A stretch of DNA of 7,003 bases from Bacteroidota bacterium (GTDB taxonomy: Bacteria > Bacteroidota > Bacteroidia > AKYH767-A > JABDAW01), in the NCBI GenBank assembly GCA_023251595.1, contig JAHEYM010000210.1, positions 1-7,003 on the forward strand. The letters run 5' to 3'. Below the pieces are notes generated by a model. It was not told the DNA's origin, did not search any database, and saw nothing but the letters and a program-made list of their open reading frames with translations. Made by a program: the position numbers and the translations under genes. Positions within the stretch are counted from its first letter, which is position 1. Every line of letters begins with the position of its first letter. Positions 1-5,552 of this stretch are shown piece by piece.

Positions 1-633
1 TCTACATATATGAATGGTGCATCAGGTATGAATACGGTTTATTTTGATAAAGCATCTATATCTGCCGGAACAGGTTCGGTGGGAATGGCACTCACCGGTG
101 TGATCACAGGATTAAGTCAACAAAATTATCCGCGTATTGCTTCATCAGGTAATGCGGTAGCAGTCGTGTGGAAACAAATTGTGAATAGTGCAGATCAGTG
201 TGTATTGCGTTTCACAAATAATATTGCAAACGGATTTCCTGCCGCGTACGATACAGTCGATTTAAATGATATTACAAATGCAGATGTGGCATTGAGTGAT
301 GGAAATATATTTGTGGTTTGGGAAGATGATGCTTCCGGAACCGTAAAATATCGCACAGGAACTTACACCACTCCTTCCGGAATTATAAACACTTCAACCC
401 AAAACCAATATATTAATATATATCCAAATCCTGTTTCAGACATCTTAAAAATCTCGGGAAATAATTTTAATTCTGCAGAATTATTTTCTGCAACGGGTGA
501 AAAAGTATTTACAGTTGAAAATAAATTCTCCGACTCCGATATCGTTGTTTCAACGCTCCCAACCGGAATCTATTTCCTAAAAATTATTTCGGGTGAATTT
601 GTCTCGACGCAAAAAGTTATCGTAATGCGTTAA
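1..633 (+). CDS. Secreted protein with T9SS type A C-terminal sorting domain (5'-truncated)
   Basis: The frame is open from the first base, so this is the C-terminal 210 residues of a longer protein whose start lies outside the window. The last 75 or so residues form a type IX secretion sorting domain: INIYPNPVSD at about residues 138-147, a beta-rich stretch with an LFSATGEKV-type strand, the turn LPTGIYFLKI, and a terminal VIVMR. In this family the domain directs an exported protein through the outer-membrane T9SS and is then removed or anchored. The upstream part contains two VVW strands (AVVWKQ near residue 54, FVVWEDD near 104) followed by a KYRTG strand. These resemble the beta-propeller or BNR/sialidase-like repeats often found in such cargo, but too little is visible to assign an enzyme. 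The TAA stop is followed after only six bases by the tRNA-like and repeat DNA of the accessory insert. The sorting domain is secure; the function is unknown. Confidence 0.5.
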   Translation, partial: STYMNGASGMNTVYFDKASISAGTGSVGMALTGVITGLSQQNYPRIASSGNAVAVVWKQIVNSADQCVLRFTNNIANGFPAAYDTVDLNDITNADVALSDGNIFVVWEDDASGTVKYRTGTYTTPSGIINTSTQNQYINIYPNPVSDILKISGNNFNSAELFSATGEKVFTVENKFSDSDIVVSTLPTGIYFLKIISGEFVSTQKVIVMR

Positions 634-639
634 GGCATG

Positions 640-663
640 GTTCGAGTCCGCTTAGGGCTACCA
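640..663 (+). other. tRNA 3'-end-like sequence (possible attachment-site remnant)
   Basis: The stretch matches the end of a tRNA at exact spacing: a G before the T-loop, T-loop TTCGAGT (641-647), five bases for the 3' T-stem (648-652), seven for the acceptor strand (653-659), a discriminator A (660) and CCA (661-663). The T-stem would pair only partly, and no matching acceptor strand (AGCCCTA) or tRNA body lies upstream, where the T9SS gene ends. It is therefore not a functional tRNA. tRNA 3' ends are common integration targets, so this may be a fragment left or carried by an integrating element. A chance match cannot be excluded. Confidence 0.5.
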
Positions 664-774
664 AACAGTTTCAGTTTGAGGATCGGTAACCTGTTAACGG
701 GTTGGTTATTCAGTTTTGGCGAGATTTGAGGAGTTCGATAAGATAAGTATTTCGGTCATTTTTGGTTCGATAAA
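650..774 (+). repeat. Direct repeat A, copy 1 (125 bp)
   Basis: It is about 84% identical by eye to 2636-2760, with two compensating single-base indels so that both copies are 125 bp. It begins GCTTAGGGCTACCAA and ends GGTTCGATAAA. Internal features shared with copy 2 are the block CAGTTTCAGTTTGAGG, a 16-bp near-palindrome AACCTGTTAACGGGTT (688-703) centred on GTTAAC, and three TTCG elements at 734, 751 and 766, the outer two being GTTCGATA. It lies between the T9SS gene and the abiE operon. There is no coding capacity. It may be a recombination site or one end of a dispersed repeat. Confidence 0.5.
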
Positions 775-804
775 CAGCTAACTCCGCCTCCTTTCTTATG
801 TTTT

Positions 805-836
805 TTTGTAGATCTCATTATTATTCCGTTATTTTG
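805..836 (+). promoter_or_regulatory. Candidate Bacteroidota promoter for abiEi-abiEii
   Basis: TTTG at 805-808 is followed after 20 bases by TTATTTTG at 829-836. This fits the Bacteroidota pattern TTTG-N19-21-TAnnTTTG with one mismatch in the -7 box. The start codon lies about 60 bp downstream, which leaves room for a leader containing the inverted repeat at 858-881. It is a pattern match only. Confidence 0.5.
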
Positions 837-857
837 TATTTACCTTTTGAACTAAGA

Positions 858-881
858 AAAGACCTAATAATTGAGGTTTTT
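858..881 (+). promoter_or_regulatory. Inverted repeat in the abiEi leader
   Basis: AAAGACCT (858-865) can pair with AGGTTTTT (874-881) around the 8-base loop AATAATTG, giving eight pairs with one G-T. It ends 16 bp before the abiEi start. AbiEi proteins are known to autoregulate by binding inverted repeats in their own promoters, so this could be an operator. As RNA it could also be a weak terminator or attenuator, since it ends in five Ts. Its low G+C makes either role tentative. Confidence 0.5.
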
Positions 882-897
882 CTACAAATGAAAAGTA

Positions 898-1698
898 ATG
901 GCGAAAAGCGGCTACATATCGGCAAACCTTACTCCAAAGCAACTTCAGTTTGTCAAACTACTTGATGAATTCGAGGTTGATATTTTTTCTATAGAGGAAA
1001 TCCAAAAGAAACTAAAAACTAAATTTGAGAACCTGAATGAAATTATAGAGAACCTTGTCCGCAAGGAAATACTCTCCCGCATCGAACGGGGCAAGTTTTG
1101 TAAGCCACACTTCAAAGATGAAAAAGCCATTGCAAATATTCTTGTTCCTGATGCAGTTATTGCATACTGGTCAGCATTAAACATTCATGGCTTCACCGAA
1201 CAGATTTCTAATACCATTTTTGTGCAAACAACAAAATCGAAGAAAGGGAAAAAGATTTTCGGTGTTGAATATCGTTTCATCAAAGTAGCAAAGCGCAAAT
1301 ACACCGGAGTTATCAAACAAGGTTTCGGCAATGGACAATACAGAATTACTGATATTGAGAAAACAATTGTTGATTGCTTCGACTTACCCGAATATTCAAG
1401 TGGTTATGATAATCTCATCAAATCGTTTTACAGGGTTCCATTAAAAACAAATAAGTTGATTGAATATTGCGACTCGGTTCACAATATTGCGGCGATCAAG
1501 CGGATGGCGGTAATTGCAGATACTACCGGCAAAAAAGGACTCTCAGCTTTTCTCCAATTCGCCATAAAAAAAGTTAATGCGAAGTACAATCTGTTCGATC
1601 CGTTCGGTCAAGAGAATGGAGAGTTCAATAACAAGTGGAAGATAAGGATGAATTTATCAGCTGAAAAAATAATGCGTATATGTCAAAATGAATTTTGA
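898..1698 (+). CDS. abiEi: AbiEi-family type IV antitoxin / transcriptional regulator
   Basis: This 266-residue protein is the antitoxin and likely autorepressor of an AbiE type IV TA or abortive-infection system. Residues 10-70 form a winged-helix region ending in RIERGKF (61-67), a turn typical of AbiEi N-termini. The AbiEi core follows: PDAVIAYWSALNIHGFTEQ (84-102) and ITDIEKTIVDCFDLPEYSSG (150-169), matching the family's SALxxHGL and DxEKTxxDC blocks. WKIRMNL (247-253) matches the family's C-terminal strand. Family members counteract AbiEii without a stable complex and repress the operon. ATG 898 is chosen because it opens this frame; ATG 888 is out of frame. No Shine-Dalgarno is evident, as is usual in Bacteroidota. 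Its stop overlaps the toxin start by one base (TGATG). The protein is full length with no defects. Confidence 0.5.
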   Translation: MAKSGYISANLTPKQLQFVKLLDEFEVDIFSIEEIQKKLKTKFENLNEIIENLVRKEILSRIERGKFCKPHFKDEKAIANILVPDAVIAYWSALNIHGFTEQISNTIFVQTTKSKKGKKIFGVEYRFIKVAKRKYTGVIKQGFGNGQYRITDIEKTIVDCFDLPEYSSGYDNLIKSFYRVPLKTNKLIEYCDSVHNIAAIKRMAVIADTTGKKGLSAFLQFAIKKVNAKYNLFDPFGQENGEFNNKWKIRMNLSAEKIMRICQNEF

Positions 1699-2558
1699 TG
1701 ATACTCCAAAAAGAAATAAAAACGGTAGCAGAACAACACGAAGTTCCCGCTGACACGATAGACAAAGATTGGGTGTTGGGACATTTCGTGAACGCAATAT
1801 ATTTACTTGACGGATGGAAAGATAAACTAATTTTCAAAGGTGGAACGTGTTTGCATAAATGCTATATTGAGGATTATCGTTTCTCTGAAGATTTGGATTT
1901 CACTTCAGTTGATCCTGAGTTTGAGTTGACAAAAAAAATGTTAAATCAACTTTGCGAACAAATATTTGAGCAAGCTGTAATTCAAACGCAAATTGATTTC
2001 TTCAGACCTTTACTCTTCAATGAAACTCTTACAGGTTATGAATCTAAAATAAAATTCTGGGGTGCCAACCATCCCCGAAATCAGGAACCACCTTCACCCG
2101 AACGGTGGACTTCATCCATCAAAGTTGAAATAATTCTTTACGAAAAAATGATGTTCGCCACAGAAAAGAAAAATATTATTCATCCATACTCTGATAAGAA
2201 AATCATCGCAGACACTCAGGCAAATTGTTACAGTATAGAAGAAGTGATTACCGAAAAATTACGCGCACTTATTCAAAGAGCCTACACCGCTCCCCGTGAT
2301 TACTTTGATATTTGGTATCTCGTGAATCACCATCCGGAACTAAATTGGAGAAATATAAAAAAAGCTTTTATTAAAAAAGTCCAATTCAAAAATCTGAGAT
2401 TCATAAATCATGAAGACCTTTTAACCGAAGAGGCTGAATTACACCTAAAGAACCATTGGGAAAACACCCTGAAGCATCAGCTCAAACCGGAGATGTATGT
2501 TGAGCCGCAAACGGTAATTGATTATTGTAAAAAACTATTCGCTGAAAAAATGAAATAG
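1698..2558 (+). CDS. abiEii: AbiEii/AbiGii-family nucleotidyltransferase toxin
   Basis: This 286-residue toxin is a member of the DNA polymerase beta-like nucleotidyltransferase superfamily. Visible motifs are FKGGTCLHK (46-54) and RFSEDLDF (61-68), which supply the GG/GT nucleotide-binding turn and the metal-binding acidic pair. A further strand, KVEIILYE (142-149), carries the likely third carboxylate. The family signature EEVITEKLRALIQR...RDYFDIWYLV lies at 181-209. AbiEii proteins bind nucleotides and arrest growth; the mycobacterial relatives MenT add nucleotides to tRNA 3' ends. Whether this one acts on tRNA is inference. ATG 1698 overlaps the antitoxin stop by one base, so translational coupling is likely; a TTG codon just upstream (1695) is less plausible. 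All catalytic motifs are intact, so the toxin is probably active. The B1 repeat begins 20 bp after its stop. Confidence 0.5.
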   Translation: MILQKEIKTVAEQHEVPADTIDKDWVLGHFVNAIYLLDGWKDKLIFKGGTCLHKCYIEDYRFSEDLDFTSVDPEFELTKKMLNQLCEQIFEQAVIQTQIDFFRPLLFNETLTGYESKIKFWGANHPRNQEPPSPERWTSSIKVEIILYEKMMFATEKKNIIHPYSDKKIIADTQANCYSIEEVITEKLRALIQRAYTAPRDYFDIWYLVNHHPELNWRNIKKAFIKKVQFKNLRFINHEDLLTEEAELHLKNHWENTLKHQLKPEMYVEPQTVIDYCKKLFAEKMK

Positions 2559-2577
2559 ATGAAGAGACCGATCATTC

Positions 2578-2629
2578 CCTTCCCCACGCTCCAAACTCTC
2601 CCCAAATCCCGCACTAAAAAGTTCGATAT
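2578..2629 (+). repeat. Direct repeat B, copy 1 (52 bp)
   Basis: It aligns without gaps to 3504-3555, with about 42 of 52 bases identical by eye. The conserved blocks are CCTTCCCCAC at the start, CTCCCCAAATCCCGCA in the middle and AAAAAGTTCGATAT at the end. The ten middle bases between the first two blocks are divergent. It starts 20 bp after the abiEii stop and runs almost directly into repeat A2, with six bases between. The + strand is pyrimidine-rich at the 5' side. No T-tract follows, so it does not look like a terminator. Confidence 0.5.
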
Positions 2630-2643
2630 AAGAGGGCTTGGGG
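2600..2643 (+). other. Hairpin across the B1/A2 junction, GTTCGATA in the loop
   Basis: CCCCAA (2600-2605) in B1 can pair with TTGGGG (2638-2643) in A2. After a small internal asymmetry, CCC (2608-2610) pairs with GGG (2634-2636). The 23-base loop (2611-2633) contains GTTCGATA at 2621-2628. The stem joins the two repeat types and exists only where B and A meet. No U-run follows, which argues against a terminator. It could be a folded recombination site. Confidence 0.5.
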
Positions 2644-2760
2644 CTACCAAGACAGTTTCAGTTTGAGGAACGGTAACCTGTTAACTGGTTGCTGATTGAG
2701 TTGCGGCAGGTTTTGAAAAGTTCGATAATAAAGGTATTTCGACCATTTTGGTTCGATAAA
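2636..2760 (+). repeat. Direct repeat A, copy 2 (125 bp)
   Basis: This is the second copy of the 125-bp repeat found at 650-774 and begins GCTTGGGGCTACCAA. The 16-bp near-palindrome is at 2675-2690 (AACCTGTTAACTGGTT). TTCG elements are at 2721, 2738 and 2752, the first and third in GTTCGATA, nearly the same offsets as in copy 1. It ends 115 bp before the vapB start, compared with 123 bp between copy 1 and abiEi. Together with B1 it fills most of the 317-bp gap between the two TA operons; the rest (2761-2875) holds the vapB promoter region. Confidence 0.5.
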
Positions 2761-2827
2761 TCTCAGGTTGGTTGGTATCTGCACAGTATTTGTGCGCCGC
2801 AATTTTCAACCATACTCTCAGAAATCA

Positions 2828-2859
2828 TTTCGGTTTTTGAAAAATTTTCTTTACTTTTG
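2828..2859 (+). promoter_or_regulatory. Candidate promoter of the vapBC operon
   Basis: TACTTTTG (2852-2859) is an exact TAnnTTTG -7 box. TTTC at 2828-2831, 20 bases upstream, matches the TTTG -33 element at three of four positions. The start codon follows 16 bp after the -7 box, so the leader is very short. An 11-bp palindrome GAAAAATTTTC (2839-2849) lies in the spacer and could be an operator for antitoxin-mediated repression, although such AT-rich palindromes also arise by chance. Confidence 0.5.
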
Positions 2860-2875
2860 CGTTAACAATCAAGCT

Positions 2876-3103
2876 ATGACAACTGCTCAGATTCAGAAAA
2901 AAATTTTGCAACAGATTCAGGAACTACCAAAAGACACTCTGACTCAGGTTGTTGATTTTCTCCAAAATCTAAAGGAAAAGAAATCAAAGAATCCCGTCGT
3001 TAAGAATGGTATTGATTATTCATTGTCAACCCTCGATAAAAACGAACTTTCTCATTTGGAAGAGGAGTTTGCAGATTACAAGAAAAAGTACCCGCATGAA
3101 TGA
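2876..3103 (+). CDS. DUF2281-like VapB-type antitoxin
   Basis: This is a small acidic-basic protein of 75 residues encoded directly before a PIN-domain toxin. The N-terminal helix-rich part, IQKKILQQIQELPKDTLTQVVDFLQNLKEKK (6-36), matches the DUF2281 pattern of an amphipathic helix, LPxxxxxxVxDFLxxLK, then a basic stretch. The C-terminal part (LSTLDKNELSHLEEEFADYKKKYPHE) is acidic and probably wraps the toxin, as in other VapB-like antitoxins. An in-frame ATG at 2768 would add 36 residues. It is rejected because that start would lie upstream of the -7 box at 2852-2859 and the extra residues are unlike the family. The frame overlaps the toxin by 8 bp, which favours coupled translation. No DNA-binding fold is obvious, so its role in autoregulation is uncertain. 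Confidence 0.5.
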   Translation: MTTAQIQKKILQQIQELPKDTLTQVVDFLQNLKEKKSKNPVVKNGIDYSLSTLDKNELSHLEEEFADYKKKYPHE

Positions 3104-3491
3104 GTATGCGGTAGATACGATGGCGCTGATTCTTCGACTTGAAAAAAGAAAGCTACCGCATAAAGTCAAAACAATTTTTGAAGAAGCTGAAAACCGTCGC
3201 GCAATAATTCATGTTCCTTCGATGGTTTTTGCAGAGATCGGCTACTTGTCAGCGAAAAACAAGATAGATGTTTCTCTAGTGGAGGTTCAACGATACATCG
3301 ACAAATATCCTTCAATAAATGAAATGCCGCTTAATCTCAGAATTATCAGAACTGCAATGAAAGCTACAAATATTCCAGAGTTGCACGATCAACTGATTTC
3401 AGCTACTGCAAAAGAACTCAACTGTCCATTGATTACAAATGATCCTGAAATTATTTCTTCAAAATTCGTGAGAACAATTTGGGAGAAATAG
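3096..3491 (+). CDS. VapC-like PIN-domain ribonuclease toxin
   Basis: This 131-residue PIN-domain protein is predicted to be a Mg2+-dependent RNase that inhibits translation when freed from its antitoxin. The full acidic set is visible: D7 in YAVDTMALI, E47 in VFAEIGYLS, D98 in ELHDQLISATAKEL, and D116 in LITNDPEI. Length and motif order are typical for VapC. VapC toxins commonly cut tRNA or 23S rRNA loops; the target here cannot be read from the sequence. ATG 3096 is chosen because it lies eight bases inside the antitoxin end and directly precedes the first PIN strand. An in-frame ATG at 3006 would add 30 residues that are only a shadow of the antitoxin. The B2 repeat starts 12 bp after the stop. 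No truncation is seen. Confidence 0.5.
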   Translation: MNEYAVDTMALILRLEKRKLPHKVKTIFEEAENRRAIIHVPSMVFAEIGYLSAKNKIDVSLVEVQRYIDKYPSINEMPLNLRIIRTAMKATNIPELHDQLISATAKELNCPLITNDPEIISSKFVRTIWEK

Positions 3492-3503
3492 CATTTTCCA
3501 GTT

Positions 3504-3555
3504 CCTTCCCCACTTCCTTTATCCTCCCCAAATCCCGCATCAAAAAGTTCGATAT
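3504..3555 (+). repeat. Direct repeat B, copy 2 (52 bp)
   Basis: This is the second copy of the 52-bp repeat at 2578-2629, placed just behind the vapC stop in the way B1 is placed behind the abiEii stop. It ends in GTTCGATAT (3547-3555). No A repeat follows: the next bases diverge at once and lead into the region downstream of the minus-strand operon. It probably marks the right end of the accessory insert. Confidence 0.5.
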
Positions 3556-3577
3556 GAAATGGCAGAAATTCTCTTAC

Positions 3578-3617
3578 ATTAAAAGAAGAACCACTTTTTG
3601 ATTGTTTTTTGGTCTTC
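3578..3617 (-). terminator. Possible rho-independent terminator of the minus-strand operon
   Basis: On the - strand GAAGACCA (3617-3610) can pair with TGGTTCTTC (3593-3585), giving eight pairs with one bulged base, followed by TTTT. It begins 5 bp past the stop of the GDYXXLXY gene. The loop is large (16 bases), so the call is tentative. The + strand form lacks a T-run after the stem. Confidence 0.5.
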
Positions 3618-3622
3618 AGGAT

Positions 3623-4201
3623 CTATTTCTCCTTCACCAATTCTTTAATCGAAACCTTGTCAATCATCACATCTTTTAATACGGCTTCACCATTTTTTAT
3701 ACTCACTAAAGCATAAGCGTTTTTAGCGCTGCTTCTGATGGATGTACGATACATTTTTTCAGCGGGATTTGCTTTCGACTCTTCCATATAATATTTTTCG
3801 AAGGGATATTCTATCGTTAACCTGGTACCTGTCCTCCACTGTGATTTTTTTACGCTGTGATATATTTTCGCTTTCACATAATCAATATTAATGTCCGGTT
3901 TTTCTTTTGACACAGATTTGATAATTGCATAGCCGGCGGAGTCTGTTGTGAGAAGAACAAAAATATCTTCACCCGACTCCCACTCCTCAGTACCCTGACT
4001 CTCGTAGCTTGTGGCATCAAATCGCAACGTAATATATTTTCCCCTGAAAGGATCATTCGGATCGACGGGCGCACATCTGAACTTAAATTCTTTTCCCCCC
4101 GAAATAACCCCTTCTTTTTCGAAAATCATTTTTGCAGGAACGTACAACTGCGCTAATGCAACGAGGACAAAAGCAATAATCGCAAAGTTTTTAGCTTTCA
4201 T
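3623..4201 (-). CDS. GDYXXLXY-family membrane-anchored protein
   Basis: This 192-residue protein has one N-terminal membrane segment (about residues 5-25) and a predicted extracytoplasmic domain. The family is named for its GDYxxLxY motif; here it reads PFRGKYITLRF (51-61), so the aspartate is lysine and the last tyrosine is phenylalanine. Other family features are kept: EYPFEKYYMEES (131-142) followed by an acidic residue near 148, and the C-terminal AYALVSIKNGEAVLKDVMID block (162-181). The function of the family is unknown. The gene overlaps the end of the DUF2157 gene by 11 bp and is almost certainly translated from the same mRNA. In other genomes the family commonly accompanies DUF2157 and DUF4401 membrane proteins, and this pairing supports the call. 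The motif changes may be lineage variation. Confidence 0.5.
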   Translation of the reverse strand: MKAKNFAIIAFVLVALAQLYVPAKMIFEKEGVISGGKEFKFRCAPVDPNDPFRGKYITLRFDATSYESQGTEEWESGEDIFVLLTTDSAGYAIIKSVSKEKPDINIDYVKAKIYHSVKKSQWRTGTRLTIEYPFEKYYMEESKANPAEKMYRTSIRSSAKNAYALVSIKNGEAVLKDVMIDKVSIKELVKEK

Positions 4202-5486
4202 CTGTTTTCCTTTTTTTCAACATTCTATAATTCGTGATAAAGAATCCGGCACCGGCAAGAACGAATAAACTTCCACGAACAAAATAGGTAATGTGATCAT
4301 CAAAAAACCTGCACGTAGCCAACGCCATAATGATCAACAAACCATAATTCAGTACTGCTAAATGATCCATTTTACTTCCTCTTCGGATGGCGGAGATGCC
4401 AAGTCCCAGCACAATCAAATTAATCAGTAAAGTAGAAAATACAGGGAACCAGCACCCTGTGATAAAGACGATTATAAATAAGAGGAAAATCATTTCCATC
4501 ACGTCAACTTCACCCAAAACACCTTTTTTGTTTTTGGTGTATAGAAGTACGAAAGCAGAAACAGAAAAAAAGACAGCCGCATAAAATTCTGATGACGAAA
4601 ACACGTCACTAAAATAATAACTATGCGCTGAGATTCTATTCCAGATACCATCATAACTTAAAATAAGTAAAAGGGAAATTATTCCAAGTGATCCGCAAAC
4701 AGTATATCCGTTGCTTTTCCATTTCGATTCTTTAAAATATTTCATTTCACCCATGATGTAAAAAAGTCCGAAGAGGCTCATATAGGCGATGTTCAAAAAT
4801 CCATCATGCTGCCTCGGAATAGTACCGAGTGCGAAGATAACGGAAAGCGGAATAAACCAATGATGAAAAAGTGTAAAATTACTTTCTTTTTTATTTCTGT
4901 ATAAAAAATAATAATGCGGAATCGCCAGAGCAAGAAGTCCCCAGTACAAGTAATTACCGCTATGTGGATAACTCCAATAACCTATCTCTCCGGCATAATA
5001 TGAAATTCCAACTATATATAAGAGAGATGCCGCAGAAGATTTCATCACATAAATTAATGGAAAACACAACAACATCCAGACTAAAATAAATTTACTGAGA
5101 TCGTCGGATATATTATATATTTGTGATATCATCGAAATACATCCACCCACCGATAAAAACAAAAAAGCCGTTGAGCTTTCTTTCCATGCAGTGCTATCGG
5201 CTTTTTTCAAAATAGTAAAACCACAAAATAACTGACCAAGAACCAAAGGAAGAAAAGCAAAAAATGTTTTCGCGGGACGGGATAAATCGTCCCAATTATG
5301 TGCGATAATTAATATAAGACCTAATCCGACTAATGTTGCACCAAGTATTCCAAATACTATAAAAAGTCTATTTTGCGACTTACCCCCTTTTTCAAGATAA
5401 AACTCCCTTATTTTATTTGCAGTATCCTCCGAAATAATACTTGCTTCAACTAACTGAGGGAGATCCTTAATGATTTCTTTCGACAT
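4191..5486 (-). CDS. DUF2157-family polytopic membrane protein
   Basis: The protein has 431 residues. The N-terminus is a short cytoplasmic helical region (LVEASIISEDTANKIREFYLEKGG, about 12-35), followed by the DUF2157 core: a first membrane helix LFIVFGILGATLVGLGLILI (about 41-60), then AHNWDDLSRPAK and a second helix. In total about 12-14 hydrophobic segments are visible up to residue 420, and the tail is basic (MLKKRKTDES). The family is found with GDYXXLXY proteins and its function is unknown. No separate DUF4401 gene is present; the long C-terminal multi-helix part may take its place. ATG 5486 is the only sensible start and lies 36 bp downstream of a minus-strand TAnnTTTG box. A small hairpin CGCG-TTGAC-CGCG (5496-5508) lies in the short leader. 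Confidence 0.5.
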   Translation of the reverse strand: MSKEIIKDLPQLVEASIISEDTANKIREFYLEKGGKSQNRLFIVFGILGATLVGLGLILIIAHNWDDLSRPAKTFFAFLPLVLGQLFCGFTILKKADSTAWKESSTAFLFLSVGGCISMISQIYNISDDLSKFILVWMLLCFPLIYVMKSSAASLLYIVGISYYAGEIGYWSYPHSGNYLYWGLLALAIPHYYFLYRNKKESNFTLFHHWFIPLSVIFALGTIPRQHDGFLNIAYMSLFGLFYIMGEMKYFKESKWKSNGYTVCGSLGIISLLLILSYDGIWNRISAHSYYFSDVFSSSEFYAAVFFSVSAFVLLYTKNKKGVLGEVDVMEMIFLLFIIVFITGCWFPVFSTLLINLIVLGLGISAIRRGSKMDHLAVLNYGLLIIMALATCRFFDDHITYFVRGSLFVLAGAGFFITNYRMLKKRKTDES

Positions 5487-5522
5487 ATTGAAAAACGCGT
5501 TGACCGCGCACTAATATACGTT

Positions 5523-5530
5523 CAAAATTA
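5523..5530 (-). promoter_or_regulatory. -7 box for the DUF2157-GDYXXLXY operon
   Basis: Read on the - strand this is TAATTTTG, an exact TAnnTTTG match, 36 bp upstream of the DUF2157 start codon. No clear TTTG -33 element is seen at the expected 19-21 bp spacing, so the promoter is supported only by its -7 box and position. Confidence 0.5.
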
Positions 5531-5552
5531 CGGAATATTGTTAAGGATTGTT

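Larger units (their letters stand above)
640..3555 (+). mobile_element. Putative tandem toxin-antitoxin cassette array
   Basis: This is an inferred composite unit. Two TA operons in the same orientation each have a type A repeat upstream (A1, A2) and a type B repeat directly after the toxin stop codon (B1, B2), giving A1-abiE-B1/A2-vapBC-B2. The hexamer GTTCGA sits at the left edge (640), at the B1/A2 junction (2621) and at the right edge (3547). This suggests units of about 1981 bp and 926 bp. The A repeat ends about 115-123 bp before the first start codon in both units, and B begins 12-20 bp after the last stop codon in both. No integrase, transposase or target-site duplication is visible, so the mode of movement is unknown. 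The repeats themselves are seen directly; calling them a mobile cassette array is inference from two units. Confidence 0.5.

Noticed and set aside
568..663. A complete tRNA gene ending in CCA at 663
   Set aside because: There is no complementary acceptor strand and no D- or anticodon arm upstream; that DNA is the end of the T9SS coding region. Only the 3' portion matches.
945..1837. Minus-strand reading frames within abiEi/abiEii
   Set aside because: They are antisense shadows of well-supported genes, with low-complexity serine/phenylalanine-rich translations.
2578..2760. Canonical integron attC site between the two TA operons
   Set aside because: No RYYYAAC/GTTRRRY core pair was found on either strand in the expected layout, and no IntI gene is in view. 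The resemblance is in organisation only.
2768..2875. N-terminal extension of the antitoxin from ATG 2768
   Set aside because: It would start upstream of the likely -7 box at 2852-2859, and its residues do not fit the DUF2281 pattern; ATG 2876 fits both.
3006..3095. N-terminal extension of the PIN toxin from ATG 3006
   Set aside because: It is the out-of-frame shadow of the antitoxin C-terminus; PIN domains start with the strand beginning at MNEYAVD.
3504..3555. B repeats as remnants of a coding sequence read on the - strand (both copies give ISNFL.RDLGR)
   Set aside because: The open stretch is under 30 residues, has no start or recognisable domain, and the differences between copies show no codon pattern.
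634..3622. CRISPR array or transposon terminal inverted repeats
   Set aside because: The repeats are direct, only two copies each, unevenly spaced with genes between. No terminal inverted repeats, transposase or target duplication could be seen.
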